NCBI RefSeq assembly: GCF_014656055.1
Contig: NZ_BNBR01000010.1
Coordinates: 1 to 64,000, forward strand
Reading direction: 5' to 3'
DNA length: 64,000 bases
Source of the DNA: Streptomyces griseosporeus
Lineage (GTDB): Bacteria > Actinomycetota > Actinomycetes > Streptomycetales > Streptomycetaceae
The notes beneath the pieces are model-generated. The model was not told the origin of the DNA and did not search any database. It saw only the letters and a list, made by a program, of their open reading frames with translations. Positions 41,744 to 49,652 of this stretch are shown piece by piece. The stretch's first letter is position 1. Each line of letters starts with the position of its first letter. The position numbers and the translations under genes are program-made.

Positions 41744-41760
41744 TGTTCCGAACGAGAACA
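41744..41760 (+). promoter_or_regulatory. Inverted repeat upstream of the sugar/drug MFS gene
   Basis: TGTTC-N7-GAACA forms a 5-7-5 inverted repeat that overlaps a second small palindrome GTTC-C-GAAC. It is located 71 bp before the ATG of the next gene, in an AT-richer patch. The half-site order (GTTC then GAAC) is opposite to a LexA box, so the cognate regulator is unknown. Confidence 0.4.
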
Positions 41761-41830
41761 TAAGCTGTACGGATTCTCGCGTCCGGACTTCCGGCTCGCG
41801 GACGCCCGCTCTCCCCGTGAAAGGTGCTTC

Positions 41831-43054
41831 ATGCCCCTGGCCCTGCTCGCCCTGGCCATCGGAGCTTTCGGCATAGGTACGACCGAGTTCGTGATGATGG
41901 GCCTGCTGCCCGACGTCGCGGACGACCTGCACATCTCGATCCCCACCGCCGGGCACCTGGTCTCGGCGTACGCGCTGGGCGTCGTCATCGGCGCCCCGCT
42001 GCTGGCCGCGGCGACCGCGCGGATGTCCCGCCGTACGGTCCTGATCGCCCTGATGGCCCTGTTCGTCGCGGGCAACGCCCTCTCGGCGCTCGCGCCCGGC
42101 AACACCTCCCTCCTGGCCGCCCGCTTCCTCAGCGGACTGCCGCACGGCGCCTTCTTCGGGGTCGGCGCGGTCGTCGCGACGACGCTGGTGCCGCCGGAGC
42201 GCAAGGCGCGCTCGGTGTCGCTGATGTTCCTCGGCCTGACCGTCGCCAACATCGCGGGCGTGCCCGCCGCCACGCTGCTGGGCCAGCACCTGGGCTGGCG
42301 GGCCACCTTCCTCGGGGTGAGCGTGATCGGCCTCGCCGCGATCGCGTCGCTGGCCCTGCTGATCCCGCGCGACGGCGGCGGCAGCGCCCCCGCCGGCGGC
42401 CTGCGCGGCGAACTGGCCGCGCTGCGGTCCCTGCCGGTGTGGCTGGCGCTGGGCACGACGGTGGCCGGTTTCGGCGCGCTCTTCGCGGCCTACAGCTACG
42501 TGACCCCGATGCTGACCGACGCGGCCGGCTACGCCGACACCAGCGTCACGGCGCTCCTGGCCCTGTTCGGCGTCGGCGCGACCATCGGCAACCTGCTCGG
42601 CGGCCGCCTGGCCGACCACGCCATGCGGGCCACCCTCTTCGGCGGCCTGGCCTCGCTGGCCGTGGTGCTGGCCGCCTTCCCGCTGCTGATGCGGAACCCG
42701 GTCACGGCCGCCCTCGCCGTCACCCTCCTCGGCACGGCGGCCTTCGTCACCGGCTCCCCGCTCCAGCTGATGGTCATGGAGAAGGCCGCCGCGGCGCCCT
42801 CCCTGGCCTCCTCCGCCAACCAGGCAGCCTTCAACCTCGCCAACGCGGGCGGCGCCTGGATCGGCGGCCTCGCCCTGGCGGCGGGCTTCGGTACGACGTC
42901 CCCGGCCCTGGCGGGCGCGGTCCTGGCGGTGCTGGGCGTGGGCGTCGCGTCGGTGGCGTACGGGGTGGACCGGCGCCGGACACCGGCGCCGGCCACGCGG
43001 GAACGGGTGGTCGCGGGGCACGTGCCGCAGGACGCGGAGGCGGTGCGGTCCTGA
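41831..43054 (+). CDS. MFS transporter, AraJ/CmlR-like
   Basis: A 407-residue 12-helix major facilitator. The N-terminus IGAFGIGTTEFVMMGLLPDV is the signature of the AraJ/Cmx chloramphenicol-sugar efflux group, motif A is AATARMSRRTVL, and GLTVANIAGVPAATLLGQHLGWR matches motif C. It probably exports a small hydrophilic compound or antibiotic. AAAGGTG precedes the ATG. No regulator is adjacent, but an inverted repeat lies upstream. Confidence 0.87.
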   Translation: MPLALLALAIGAFGIGTTEFVMMGLLPDVADDLHISIPTAGHLVSAYALGVVIGAPLLAAATARMSRRTVLIALMALFVAGNALSALAPGNTSLLAARFLSGLPHGAFFGVGAVVATTLVPPERKARSVSLMFLGLTVANIAGVPAATLLGQHLGWRATFLGVSVIGLAAIASLALLIPRDGGGSAPAGGLRGELAALRSLPVWLALGTTVAGFGALFAAYSYVTPMLTDAAGYADTSVTALLALFGVGATIGNLLGGRLADHAMRATLFGGLASLAVVLAAFPLLMRNPVTAALAVTLLGTAAFVTGSPLQLMVMEKAAAAPSLASSANQAAFNLANAGGAWIGGLALAAGFGTTSPALAGAVLAVLGVGVASVAYGVDRRRTPAPATRERVVAGHVPQDAEAVRS

Positions 43055-43059
43055 GGGCG

Positions 43060-43131
43060 GGACGGCCGGGGGTGCCGCGTCGCCAGGACGGGCGGGGCGC
43101 CGCGTCACCTGGACGGGCGGGGCGCCGCGTC
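43060..43131. repeat. About three copies of a 25-bp GC-rich tandem repeat
   Basis: The 21-nt core GGACGGGCGGGGCGCCGCGT(C) occurs at 43086-43106 and again at 43111-43131, and a degenerate copy covers about 43060-43081. It starts right after the MFS stop. No hairpin with a T-run is visible, so I list it as a repeat rather than a terminator. Confidence 0.8.
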
Positions 43132-43163
43132 CAGTCCTCGCACCCCTTGACGCCGTCCTCGCA
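43131..43163 (-). pseudogene. Remnant of a lipoprotein C-terminus (CEDGVKGCED)
   Basis: On the minus strand these 33 nt encode CEDGVKGCEDW, matching the end of the lipoprotein at 35924-36493 (CGDDVEGCED, then stop) at 28 of 33 nucleotides. The stop TGA of the intact gene is TGG here. The frame continues upstream as TACQDG but no start or signal peptide is seen, so it looks like a leftover of a paralogue. A chance similarity is possible over so short a length. Confidence 0.4.
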
Positions 43164-43275
43164 TCCGTCCTGGCAGGCCGTCAGTTCCCCGTCGGCCGTA
43201 CCGGACGGACGGTGGTCCCGTACCGTGAGGGCGATCCGCGTACCCACAACGGCCGGGCCTTATGGGAGAGATGAC

Positions 43276-43767
43276 ATGCCCTTACGCACCCGCGGCCGCC
43301 TGGGCGTCCTCTGCCTGGCCGCCGCCCTGTCCCTGCTCGCCGCCTGCACCTCGGACGACACCGACGACCGGCGGCCGGTGGCCGGCAGCCACCCGTCTCC
43401 CCGTACGGCGGCCCGGTCGCCGCAGGAGCCGCCCGAACTGGACGCGGGGGAAACGGTCGCGGGCCGCCGGGGCGCGACGAGCGGCAACGCCGAGGTCCCG
43501 TACGCGAGCGGCGGGAAGGGTGACGCGCTGATCGTCGCGGTGCGCTGCGAGGGGGAGGGGACGGTCAAGGTGTCGGTGTCGTCCGTCCATGTCTCGTTCC
43601 CGCAGAAGTGCCTCCCCGGCGAGGTGAGTACCACCTACAACCAGGTGGCCGTCAGCGGCGCCGACCGCGGCGGGACGGTCGCCGTCGAGGCGCCGTCGCC
43701 CGTGCGGTGGTCGCTGACCGTCGGGCGGGGTGCGCCGGCGCAGGAGGAGCCGCCCGGGACGGGGTGA
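43276..43767 (+). CDS. Lipoprotein with TTA as third codon
   Basis: A 163-residue lipoprotein (signal with lipobox LLAAC, Cys at residue 25), then a Pro/Arg linker and a beta-rich domain (DALIVAVRCEGEGTVKVSVS, CLPGEVSTTYNQVAVSG). One Cys pair in the mature part may form a disulfide. The third codon (43282-43284) is TTA, so translation should need the bldA tRNA right at initiation. GGGAGAG lies 6 nt upstream. Function unknown. Confidence 0.78.
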   Translation: MPLRTRGRLGVLCLAAALSLLAACTSDDTDDRRPVAGSHPSPRTAARSPQEPPELDAGETVAGRRGATSGNAEVPYASGGKGDALIVAVRCEGEGTVKVSVSSVHVSFPQKCLPGEVSTTYNQVAVSGADRGGTVAVEAPSPVRWSLTVGRGAPAQEEPPGTG

Positions 43768-43935
43768 GGCCGGTCGTGTCGTGAGGGACAGCGGCCTGAC
43801 GGGAGCGACCATCGCACCCCCCGCACCAAAACCCCCGCCCCCAAACCCACTTGGCCTGCTCTTGGTCATTCGAGGGCTCTTCTTGGCCTGCCCATTCCCC
43901 TGACATGAACGGTTCAGAGAAAGAGTGGCCACCGT

Positions 43936-43949
43936 CGAGTGATCACTCG
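43936..43949 (+). promoter_or_regulatory. 14-bp perfect palindrome before the sedolisin gene
   Basis: CGAGTGATCACTCG lies 25 bp before the sedolisin ATG. A second small palindrome TGAACGGTTCA is at 43906-43916 and the decamer CTTGGCCTGC is repeated at 43850 and 43882. The 206-bp gap therefore has several possible regulator sites. The TGGCCTGCTC copy is one base off the AdpA consensus TGGCSNGWWY, which is only suggestive. Confidence 0.5.
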
Positions 43950-43974
43950 CAGCGAACCGCACACAGGGGGTTCT

Positions 43975-45915
43975 ATGAGATCCAATCGCGCCAAGGTGCG
44001 CGCCGGAGTGAGCCTGGCAGCCACCCTGCCCATGCTCGCGGGCGCGCTGGCGCTCGGGATACCCGCGGCGCACGCCGCCGGCGGGGCGCACCGGGACGCG
44101 CTGGCCGGGACCAAGCCGGCGTGGGCCACGGCCGGGGCGGACAAGGGTGCCGCCCCGGACAGTGCCCCGGTCAACGCCCGCGTCTACCTGGCCGGCAAGG
44201 ACGCGGCCGGACTCGCGGCGTACGCCAGGGCCGTCTCCGACCCGTCGTCGGCCGCCTACGGCAAGTACCTGACGGCCGCTCAGGCCCAGTCCCGCTTCGG
44301 TGCCACGAAGGCCCAGGTCGCCGCCGTGAAGTCCTGGCTGACCTCCGCCGGACTGAAGGTCACCGGCGTCACCGCGCACTACGTCTCCGTCACCGGTGAC
44401 GTGGCCGCCGCCGAGCAGGCCTTCGGCACCCAGCTGCACAACTACAAGAAGGGGAGCGGGACTTACCGGGCGCCCGCGGCCACCGCCTCCGTCCCCGCGA
44501 GCCTCGCCGGTGCCGTCCTGACCGTCACCGGTCTGGACAACGCCCCGCACAAGGCGAACCACAAGGACCAGCTCCCGCCGCCGGACGCGGTGTTCAAGAA
44601 CGCCGGGCCGTTCTCGTCGTACTACGGCTCCAACCTCGCCACGACGCTTCCCACCGCCTACGGGCAGACGATCCCGTACGCCCCCAAGGGCTACACCGGC
44701 CGGCAGCTGCGTGCCGCGTACGGCGCCGGCGGCTACACCGGCAAGGGCGTCCGCATCGCCATCACCGACGCCTACGCCTCGCCCACCATCGCCTTCGACG
44801 CGGGCAGCTACGCGAAGAAGCACGGTGACGCCGCCTGGACCACCGGGCAGCTGCGCCAGGTGCTGCCGGACAAGTACACGAAGACCAAGGAGTGCGGCGC
44901 GGCCGGCTGGTACGGCGAGGAGACCCTCGACGTCGAGGCCGTGCACGCCGTCGCGCCCGCGGCCCAGGTGACCTACGTCGGCGCCGCGTCCTGCTACGAC
45001 GACGACCTGCTCGACTCGCTCAGCAAGATCGTCGACAACCACCTCGCCGACATCGTCTCCAACTCCTGGGGCGACATCGAGGCCAACCAGACCCCGGACC
45101 TGGCCGCCGCCTACGACCAGGTGTTCCAGTTCGGCGCGGTCGAGGGCATCGGCTTCTACTTCTCCTCCGGCGACAACGGCGACGAGGTCGCCAACACCGG
45201 CACCAAGCAGGTCGACACCCCCGCCAACTCCGCCTGGGTGACCGCCGTCGGCGGCACCTCCCTCGCGGTCGGCAAGGGCGACGCGTACCTGTGGGAGACC
45301 GGCTGGGGCACCGAGAAGGCCGTCCTGTCCGCCGACGGCAAGAGCTGGACGGGCTTCCCCGGCACCTTCACCTCGGGCGCGGGCGGCGGCACGAGCAAGA
45401 CCGTCGCCCAGCCGTACTACCAGAAGGGCGTCGTCCCCGACGCGCTCGCCAAGGCCAACAGCGCCGACGGCAACCGCGTCGTGCCGGACATCGCGGCGAT
45501 CGCCGACCCCAACACCGGGTTCCTCGTCGGGCAGACCCAGACCTTCCCCGACGGCACCGAGCAGTACAGCGAGTACCGCATCGGCGGCACCTCGCTCGCC
45601 GCGCCCGTCATCGCGGGCGTCCAGGCCCTCGCCCAGGAGGCCCACGGCGGCCAGGCCCTCGGCTTCGCCAACCCGGCGATCTACGCCCGCCACGGCTCGA
45701 AGGCCTACCACGACGTCACCGACAACCCCACGGGCAGCGGCCTCGCCGTGGTCCGCGTCGACTACGTCAACGGCCTCGACGCCGCCGACGGCCTGAGCAC
45801 CTCCGTGCGCAGCCTCGGCAAGGACAGCTCGCTGCAGGCGGTCAAGGGCTACGACGACGTCACCGGCGTCGGCTCGCCCGCCTACGGCTACGTCCAGTCG
45901 TACCGCAAGCGGTAA
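43975..45915 (+). CDS. Secreted sedolisin-type serine-carboxyl protease (S53)
   Basis: A 646-residue preproprotein. A signal peptide (cleavage after AHA, about residue 33) is followed by a pro-kumamolisin activation domain (residues about 60-200), then the subtilisin-fold S53 domain. The catalytic residues are visible as E315-x3-D319 (EETLD) and the nucleophile Ser540 in GGTSLAAP; the oxyanion Asp lies in the SNSWGD segment. Sedolisins are acid proteases active outside the cell. The ATG at 43975 is chosen because GGGGG precedes it and it opens directly into the signal. A long GC-rich hairpin follows the gene. Confidence 0.9.
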   Translation: MRSNRAKVRAGVSLAATLPMLAGALALGIPAAHAAGGAHRDALAGTKPAWATAGADKGAAPDSAPVNARVYLAGKDAAGLAAYARAVSDPSSAAYGKYLTAAQAQSRFGATKAQVAAVKSWLTSAGLKVTGVTAHYVSVTGDVAAAEQAFGTQLHNYKKGSGTYRAPAATASVPASLAGAVLTVTGLDNAPHKANHKDQLPPPDAVFKNAGPFSSYYGSNLATTLPTAYGQTIPYAPKGYTGRQLRAAYGAGGYTGKGVRIAITDAYASPTIAFDAGSYAKKHGDAAWTTGQLRQVLPDKYTKTKECGAAGWYGEETLDVEAVHAVAPAAQVTYVGAASCYDDDLLDSLSKIVDNHLADIVSNSWGDIEANQTPDLAAAYDQVFQFGAVEGIGFYFSSGDNGDEVANTGTKQVDTPANSAWVTAVGGTSLAVGKGDAYLWETGWGTEKAVLSADGKSWTGFPGTFTSGAGGGTSKTVAQPYYQKGVVPDALAKANSADGNRVVPDIAAIADPNTGFLVGQTQTFPDGTEQYSEYRIGGTSLAAPVIAGVQALAQEAHGGQALGFANPAIYARHGSKAYHDVTDNPTGSGLAVVRVDYVNGLDAADGLSTSVRSLGKDSSLQAVKGYDDVTGVGSPAYGYVQSYRKR

Positions 45916-45923
45916 CCCGCGAC

Positions 45924-45971
45924 GGGGGCGGCGTGGCGCGGCCCACTGCGGCCGGGTCCCGCGCCGCCCCC
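45924..45971 (+). terminator. Probable terminator after the sedolisin gene
   Basis: GGGGGCGGCG and CGCCGCCCCC form a perfect 10-bp stem with a 28-nt loop that contains further self-complementary GCGGCC/CGGCCG parts. It begins 9 nt after the stop codon and separates the protease gene from the leaderless nadE promoter. Confidence 0.55.
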
Positions 45972-45991
45972 CATAACGTCGCTCTGACGAT

Positions 45992-45997
45992 TACACT
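45992..45997 (+). promoter_or_regulatory. -10 element TACACT for leaderless nadE
   Basis: TACACT ends 6 nt before the GTG start at 46004, with no ribosome site. Confidence 0.6.
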
Positions 45998-46003
45998 GGG
46001 CGC

Positions 46004-47758
46004 GTGCCTCAACTTCGACTCGCCCTGAATCAGATCGACTCGCGCGTCGGCGACCTCGCCGGGAACACCGAGACGATCGTCCGCTGGAGTCGGCACTCCG
46101 CCGAGCAGGGGGCGCATCTCGCGGCCTTCCCGGAGATGGCCCTCACCGGCTATCCCGTCGAGGACCTGGCCCTGCGGTCCTCCTTCGTGGAGGCCTCCCG
46201 CGCCGCCCTGCGCGCGCTCGCCGCCCGCCTCGCCGACGAGGGGCTCGGCGAACTGCCGGTGCTCGTCGGCTACCTCGACCGCTGCGAGACCGCCCAGCCG
46301 AAGTACGGCCAGCCGGCCGGCGCCCCGCAGAACGCCGCCGCGCTGCTGCACCGCGGCGAGGTCGTGCTCACCTACGCCAAGCACCACCTGCCGAACTACG
46401 GCGTCTTCGACGAGTTCCGCTACTTCGTGCCCGGCGACACCATGCCCGTAGTCCGACTGCACGGCGTCGACATCGCCCTCGCCATCTGCGAGGACCTCTG
46501 GCAGGAGGGCGGCCGGGTCCCCGCCGCCCGCTCCGCCCGGGCCGGGCTGCTGCTGTCCGTCAACGCCTCGCCCTACGAGCGCAACAAGGACGACACCCGC
46601 CTGGAACTGGTCCGCAAGCGCGCCCAGGAGGCCGGCTGCACCACCGCCTACCTCGCCATGACCGGCGGCCAGGACGAGCTGGTGTTCGACGGCGACTCGA
46701 TCGTCGTCGACCGCGACGGCGAGGTCGTCACCCGTGCCCCGCAGTTCTCCGAGGGCTGTGTCGTCCTCGACCTCGACCTGCCGGCCGCCGACCCCGGCGC
46801 CCCCACCGGGACCGTCGACGACGGCCTGCGCATCGACCGCGTCGTGCTGTCCGAGGATCCCCTCCCGGCCTACGCCCCGGAGCACACCGGCGGCTACGCC
46901 GAGCGCCTGGACGACGAGGAGGAGGTCTACTCCGCCCTGGTCGTGGGCCTGCGCGCGTACGTTCGGAAGAACGGCTTCCGGTCCGTCCTCATCGGCCTGT
47001 CCGGCGGCATCGACTCCGCGCTCGTCGCGGCGATCGCCTGCGACGCCGTCGGCGCGGAGAACGTCTACGGCGTGTCCATGCCCTCGAAGTACTCCTCCGA
47101 GCACTCCCGCGGCGACGCCGCCGAGCTGGCCCGCCGTACCGGACTGAACTTCCGCACGATCTCGATCGCGCCCATGTTCGACGCCTATATGGCGGCCGCC
47201 GAGCTGACCGGGCTCGCCGAGGAGAACCTCCAGTCCCGGCTGCGCGGCACGCTGCTGATGGCCCTCTCCAACCAGGAGGGCCACATCGTCCTCGCCCCCG
47301 GCAACAAGTCGGAGCTGGCGGTCGGCTACTCCACGCTCTACGGCGACTCGGTGGGCGCGTACGGCCCGATCAAGGACGTCTACAAGACGTGGATCTGGCG
47401 GCTGGCCGAGTGGCGCAACCGCGCCGCCCACGAGCGCGGCCAGACCCCGCCCATCCCGGAGAACTCCATCACCAAGCCGCCCAGCGCCGAGCTGCGCCCC
47501 GGCCAGGTGGACACCGACTCGCTGCCGGACTACCCGGTCCTCGACGCGATCCTGGAGCGGTACGTCGACCGGGACCAGGGCGCCGACGAGATCGTGGCCG
47601 CCGGGTACGACCGGGACCTGGTGACGAAGACGCTGCGGATGGTGGACACCGCCGAGTACAAGCGCCGCCAGTACCCGCCGGGCACCAAGATCTCCGCCAA
47701 GGGCTTCGGCAAGGACCGCCGCCTGCCGATCACCAACGGGTGGCGCGAGACGGCGTAG
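46004..47758 (+). CDS. nadE: Glutamine-dependent NAD+ synthetase
   Basis: A 584-residue two-domain enzyme that makes NAD+ from deamido-NAD+, ATP and glutamine. The N-terminal carbon-nitrogen hydrolase domain provides ammonia: catalytic Glu in FPEMALTGYP, Lys in KHHLPNYGVFDE and Cys in AICEDLW. The C-terminal synthetase domain has the PP-loop GLSGGIDSAL and the KSELAVGYSTLYGD segment. Length matches the actinobacterial form. The GTG start at 46004 fits a leaderless promoter. It converges with the DUF305 gene. Confidence 0.95.
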   Translation: MPQLRLALNQIDSRVGDLAGNTETIVRWSRHSAEQGAHLAAFPEMALTGYPVEDLALRSSFVEASRAALRALAARLADEGLGELPVLVGYLDRCETAQPKYGQPAGAPQNAAALLHRGEVVLTYAKHHLPNYGVFDEFRYFVPGDTMPVVRLHGVDIALAICEDLWQEGGRVPAARSARAGLLLSVNASPYERNKDDTRLELVRKRAQEAGCTTAYLAMTGGQDELVFDGDSIVVDRDGEVVTRAPQFSEGCVVLDLDLPAADPGAPTGTVDDGLRIDRVVLSEDPLPAYAPEHTGGYAERLDDEEEVYSALVVGLRAYVRKNGFRSVLIGLSGGIDSALVAAIACDAVGAENVYGVSMPSKYSSEHSRGDAAELARRTGLNFRTISIAPMFDAYMAAAELTGLAEENLQSRLRGTLLMALSNQEGHIVLAPGNKSELAVGYSTLYGDSVGAYGPIKDVYKTWIWRLAEWRNRAAHERGQTPPIPENSITKPPSAELRPGQVDTDSLPDYPVLDAILERYVDRDQGADEIVAAGYDRDLVTKTLRMVDTAEYKRRQYPPGTKISAKGFGKDRRLPITNGWRETA

Positions 47759-47767
47759 CCCCCGTGC

Positions 47768-48394
47768 TCAGGCCCGCGGTGTCGCGCCGCGGGCCTTCAG
47801 CATGTCGGCCATCAGCGCGATCTCCGACTGCTGCGCGTCGACCATGCCCTGCGCCAGCCGCTTCTCCACGCCGACCGCGCACCGCTCCACGCAGCCCTCG
47901 GCCATGTGGATGCCGCCCTTGTGGTGGTCGGTCATCAGCTGGAGGTAGAACACCTCGGCCTGCCGGCCGCTGAGCGACTGGAGCTTCCTCAGGTCGCTGT
48001 TGGTGGCCATGCCCGGCATCAGCGCGCCGTCCTTGGCCTCGGGCATGCCGCCCATGCCCATCCACGTCATGGGCGGCTCGGCCGACACCTTCGGCAGCTC
48101 CCACAGGTCGAGCCAGCCCAGCAGCATGCCGCGCTGGTTGGCCTGCGTCTGCGCGATGTCGTAGGCGAGGCGCCGCACCTCCTCGTCCTTCGTGCGGTCG
48201 CGCACCAGGTACGACATCTCCACGGCCTGCTGGTGGTGGACCGCCATGTCCCGGGCGAACCCGGCGTCCGCGGAGTCCGCGGCCGGCACCGCCGTCGCCG
48301 GACCGCGGTCCTCCGCGACCGCGTAGGTGATCGCCCCGGCCGCGACGAGCGCCGCCGCGGCGGCCCCGGCGACCAGTCCGACGTGCGGCCTCAC
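47768..48394 (-). CDS. DUF305 protein, exported
   Basis: A 208-residue protein with one N-terminal membrane segment (VGLVAGAAAAALVAAGAITYA) and a DUF305 four-helix domain. The His/Met-rich motifs AVHHQQAVEMS and DHHKGGIHMAE point to copper or other metal binding, as seen in related ferritin-like DUF305 proteins. It starts with GTG overlapping the stop of the DUF3105 gene as GTGA, so the two are co-translated. The pair is common in Streptomyces. Function in the cell is not established. Confidence 0.83.
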   Translation of the reverse strand: MRPHVGLVAGAAAAALVAAGAITYAVAEDRGPATAVPAADSADAGFARDMAVHHQQAVEMSYLVRDRTKDEEVRRLAYDIAQTQANQRGMLLGWLDLWELPKVSAEPPMTWMGMGGMPEAKDGALMPGMATNSDLRKLQSLSGRQAEVFYLQLMTDHHKGGIHMAEGCVERCAVGVEKRLAQGMVDAQQSEIALMADMLKARGATPRA

Positions 48395-49071
48395 TGCATC
48401 GTCCCGCCGCTGCACGAGGCGCCCGGCTCCGGCGTCTGCTTGCCCTGCACGTACGTCTGGAGGAACGCGTCGACCGCCGGGTCGCTCGCGCTCTTCACCG
48501 TCCGCTGGTGCCCCCACGCGGACAGCACGATCGGCGCGTCCTGGTTCTCGTAGGGGCTCATCAGCGTGTACGGCGTCTTCTTCACCTTGGCGGCCAGCGC
48601 CTCCACGTCGGCCTTGGCCGCCTTGTCGGTGTACGTCACCCACACGGCCCCGTGCTCCAGCGAGTGCACGGCGTTCTCGTTCTTGATCGCCTTGGTGTAG
48701 ACGGTGCCGTTGCAGTCGGCCCAGATCGGGTGGTGGTCCCCGCCGACCGGGGGCTGCATCGGGTAGTCGACGCTCTTGGTGACGTGGTTGCGCGACAGCG
48801 TGCCCTGCCAGGTCTTCACCCCGTCGGCGCCCGTGACGAACTGCCCGGAGGCGTTCTTGGCCTCGCCGGTCTTGCCGGCGGCGGAATCGTCCGAGGCGTC
48901 GGACCGGTTGTTGACCACGAACACACCGCCGACGACGAGCGCGGCGACCGCCACCACGCTCGCGCCGATGACGAGGACCCGGTTGCGCCGCTCGCGGGCC
49001 TGCTCGGCGCGCCGCATCTCCTCTATGCGCGCCTTGCGCGCCGCGCTGCTGCTCGTGTTGCCGGAGCCCAT
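48391..49071 (-). CDS. DUF3105 membrane-anchored protein
   Basis: A 226-residue protein: a charged N-terminus (RKARIEEMRRAEQARERRNR), one transmembrane helix (about residues 31-53) and an extracytoplasmic DUF3105 domain with the His-rich motifs GGDHHPIWADC and HSLEHGAVWVTY. A second Cys near the C-terminus (GASCSGG) may pair with the first. It is encoded just before the DUF305 gene with 4 bp overlap and may bind metal together with it. GAAGGA precedes the ATG at 49071. Confidence 0.83.
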   Translation of the reverse strand: MGSGNTSSSAARKARIEEMRRAEQARERRNRVLVIGASVVAVAALVVGGVFVVNNRSDASDDSAAGKTGEAKNASGQFVTGADGVKTWQGTLSRNHVTKSVDYPMQPPVGGDHHPIWADCNGTVYTKAIKNENAVHSLEHGAVWVTYTDKAAKADVEALAAKVKKTPYTLMSPYENQDAPIVLSAWGHQRTVKSASDPAVDAFLQTYVQGKQTPEPGASCSGGTMQ

Positions 49072-49181
49072 GGGGTGTCCTTCGGGGGAGAGGGGACGGA
49101 CGGGTGCGGCTGATCGTAGTGGGGAAGGAGGGGCGCGCTGTAGAGCGACCCCGGCCATCGGCCGCAAGGCCCGGGGATAAG

Positions 49182-49198
49182 TGGTATCGGAGATGCGA
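49182..49198 (+). promoter_or_regulatory. NsrR binding site in the nsrR promoter
   Basis: TGGTATCGGAGATGCGA matches the site at the hmpA promoter (core TTGCATCTGAGATGCAA) at 13 of 17 positions, with the GAGATGC half intact. It ends 6 bp before the -10 TAGGCT (49205-49210) of nsrR, where a bound NsrR would block transcription, consistent with autoregulation. Confidence 0.7.
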
Positions 49199-49217
49199 AT
49201 TATCTAGGCTGGCCGGT

Positions 49218-49652
49218 ATGCGGCTCCTGCGCTCCACCGACCTCGCGCTGCGCTTCCTGATGCGGCTCGCGGTCTCCGACACCCCCCTCCCGACGACCCG
49301 CGAGGTCGCCGCGGACATGGACGTGCCCTACACGCACGCCGCCAAGGTCGTCGCCGAGCTGCAGCGCCTGGGCCTGGTCGACGCCCGCCGCGGCCGGGGC
49401 GGCGGCCTCGCCCTGACCGAGAAGGGCCGTACGGCGTCCGTGGGCGCCGTCGTACGCACCTTCGAGGGCGACGGCGACGTCGTCGACTGCGAGGGCGCCA
49501 CCCCCTGCCCCCTGCACACCGCCTGCCGCCTGCGCGGAGCACTGCGCCGGGCCCAGGAGGCCTTCTACGCCGCCCTGGACCCGGTCACCCTGGCGGACCT
49601 CGTCGCGGACCCGACGGGACCGCTGCTCCTCGGCCTGCCCAGGGCGCGCTGA
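49218..49652 (+). CDS. nsrR: NsrR, nitric-oxide-sensing Fe-S repressor (Rrf2 family)
   Basis: A 144-residue Rrf2-type winged-helix repressor. The DNA-binding part reads LRSTDLALRFLMRLA and PTTREVAADMDVPYTHAAKVVAEL. The cluster cysteines are DCEGATPCPLHTAC, with the C-x5-C-x5-C spacing of S. coelicolor NsrR, which holds a [4Fe-4S] cluster destroyed by NO. Its own promoter has a -10 TAGGCT 7 nt before the ATG and an NsrR-like site overlapping it. It converges with hmpA, the stops abutting as TGATCA. Confidence 0.92.
   Translation: MRLLRSTDLALRFLMRLAVSDTPLPTTREVAADMDVPYTHAAKVVAELQRLGLVDARRGRGGGLALTEKGRTASVGAVVRTFEGDGDVVDCEGATPCPLHTACRLRGALRRAQEAFYAALDPVTLADLVADPTGPLLLGLPRAR

Noticed and set aside
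41744..41760. LexA/SOS box
   Set aside because: The half-sites are GTTC then GAAC, the reverse of the GAAC-N4-GTTC order of actinobacterial LexA boxes, and the downstream gene is an exporter.
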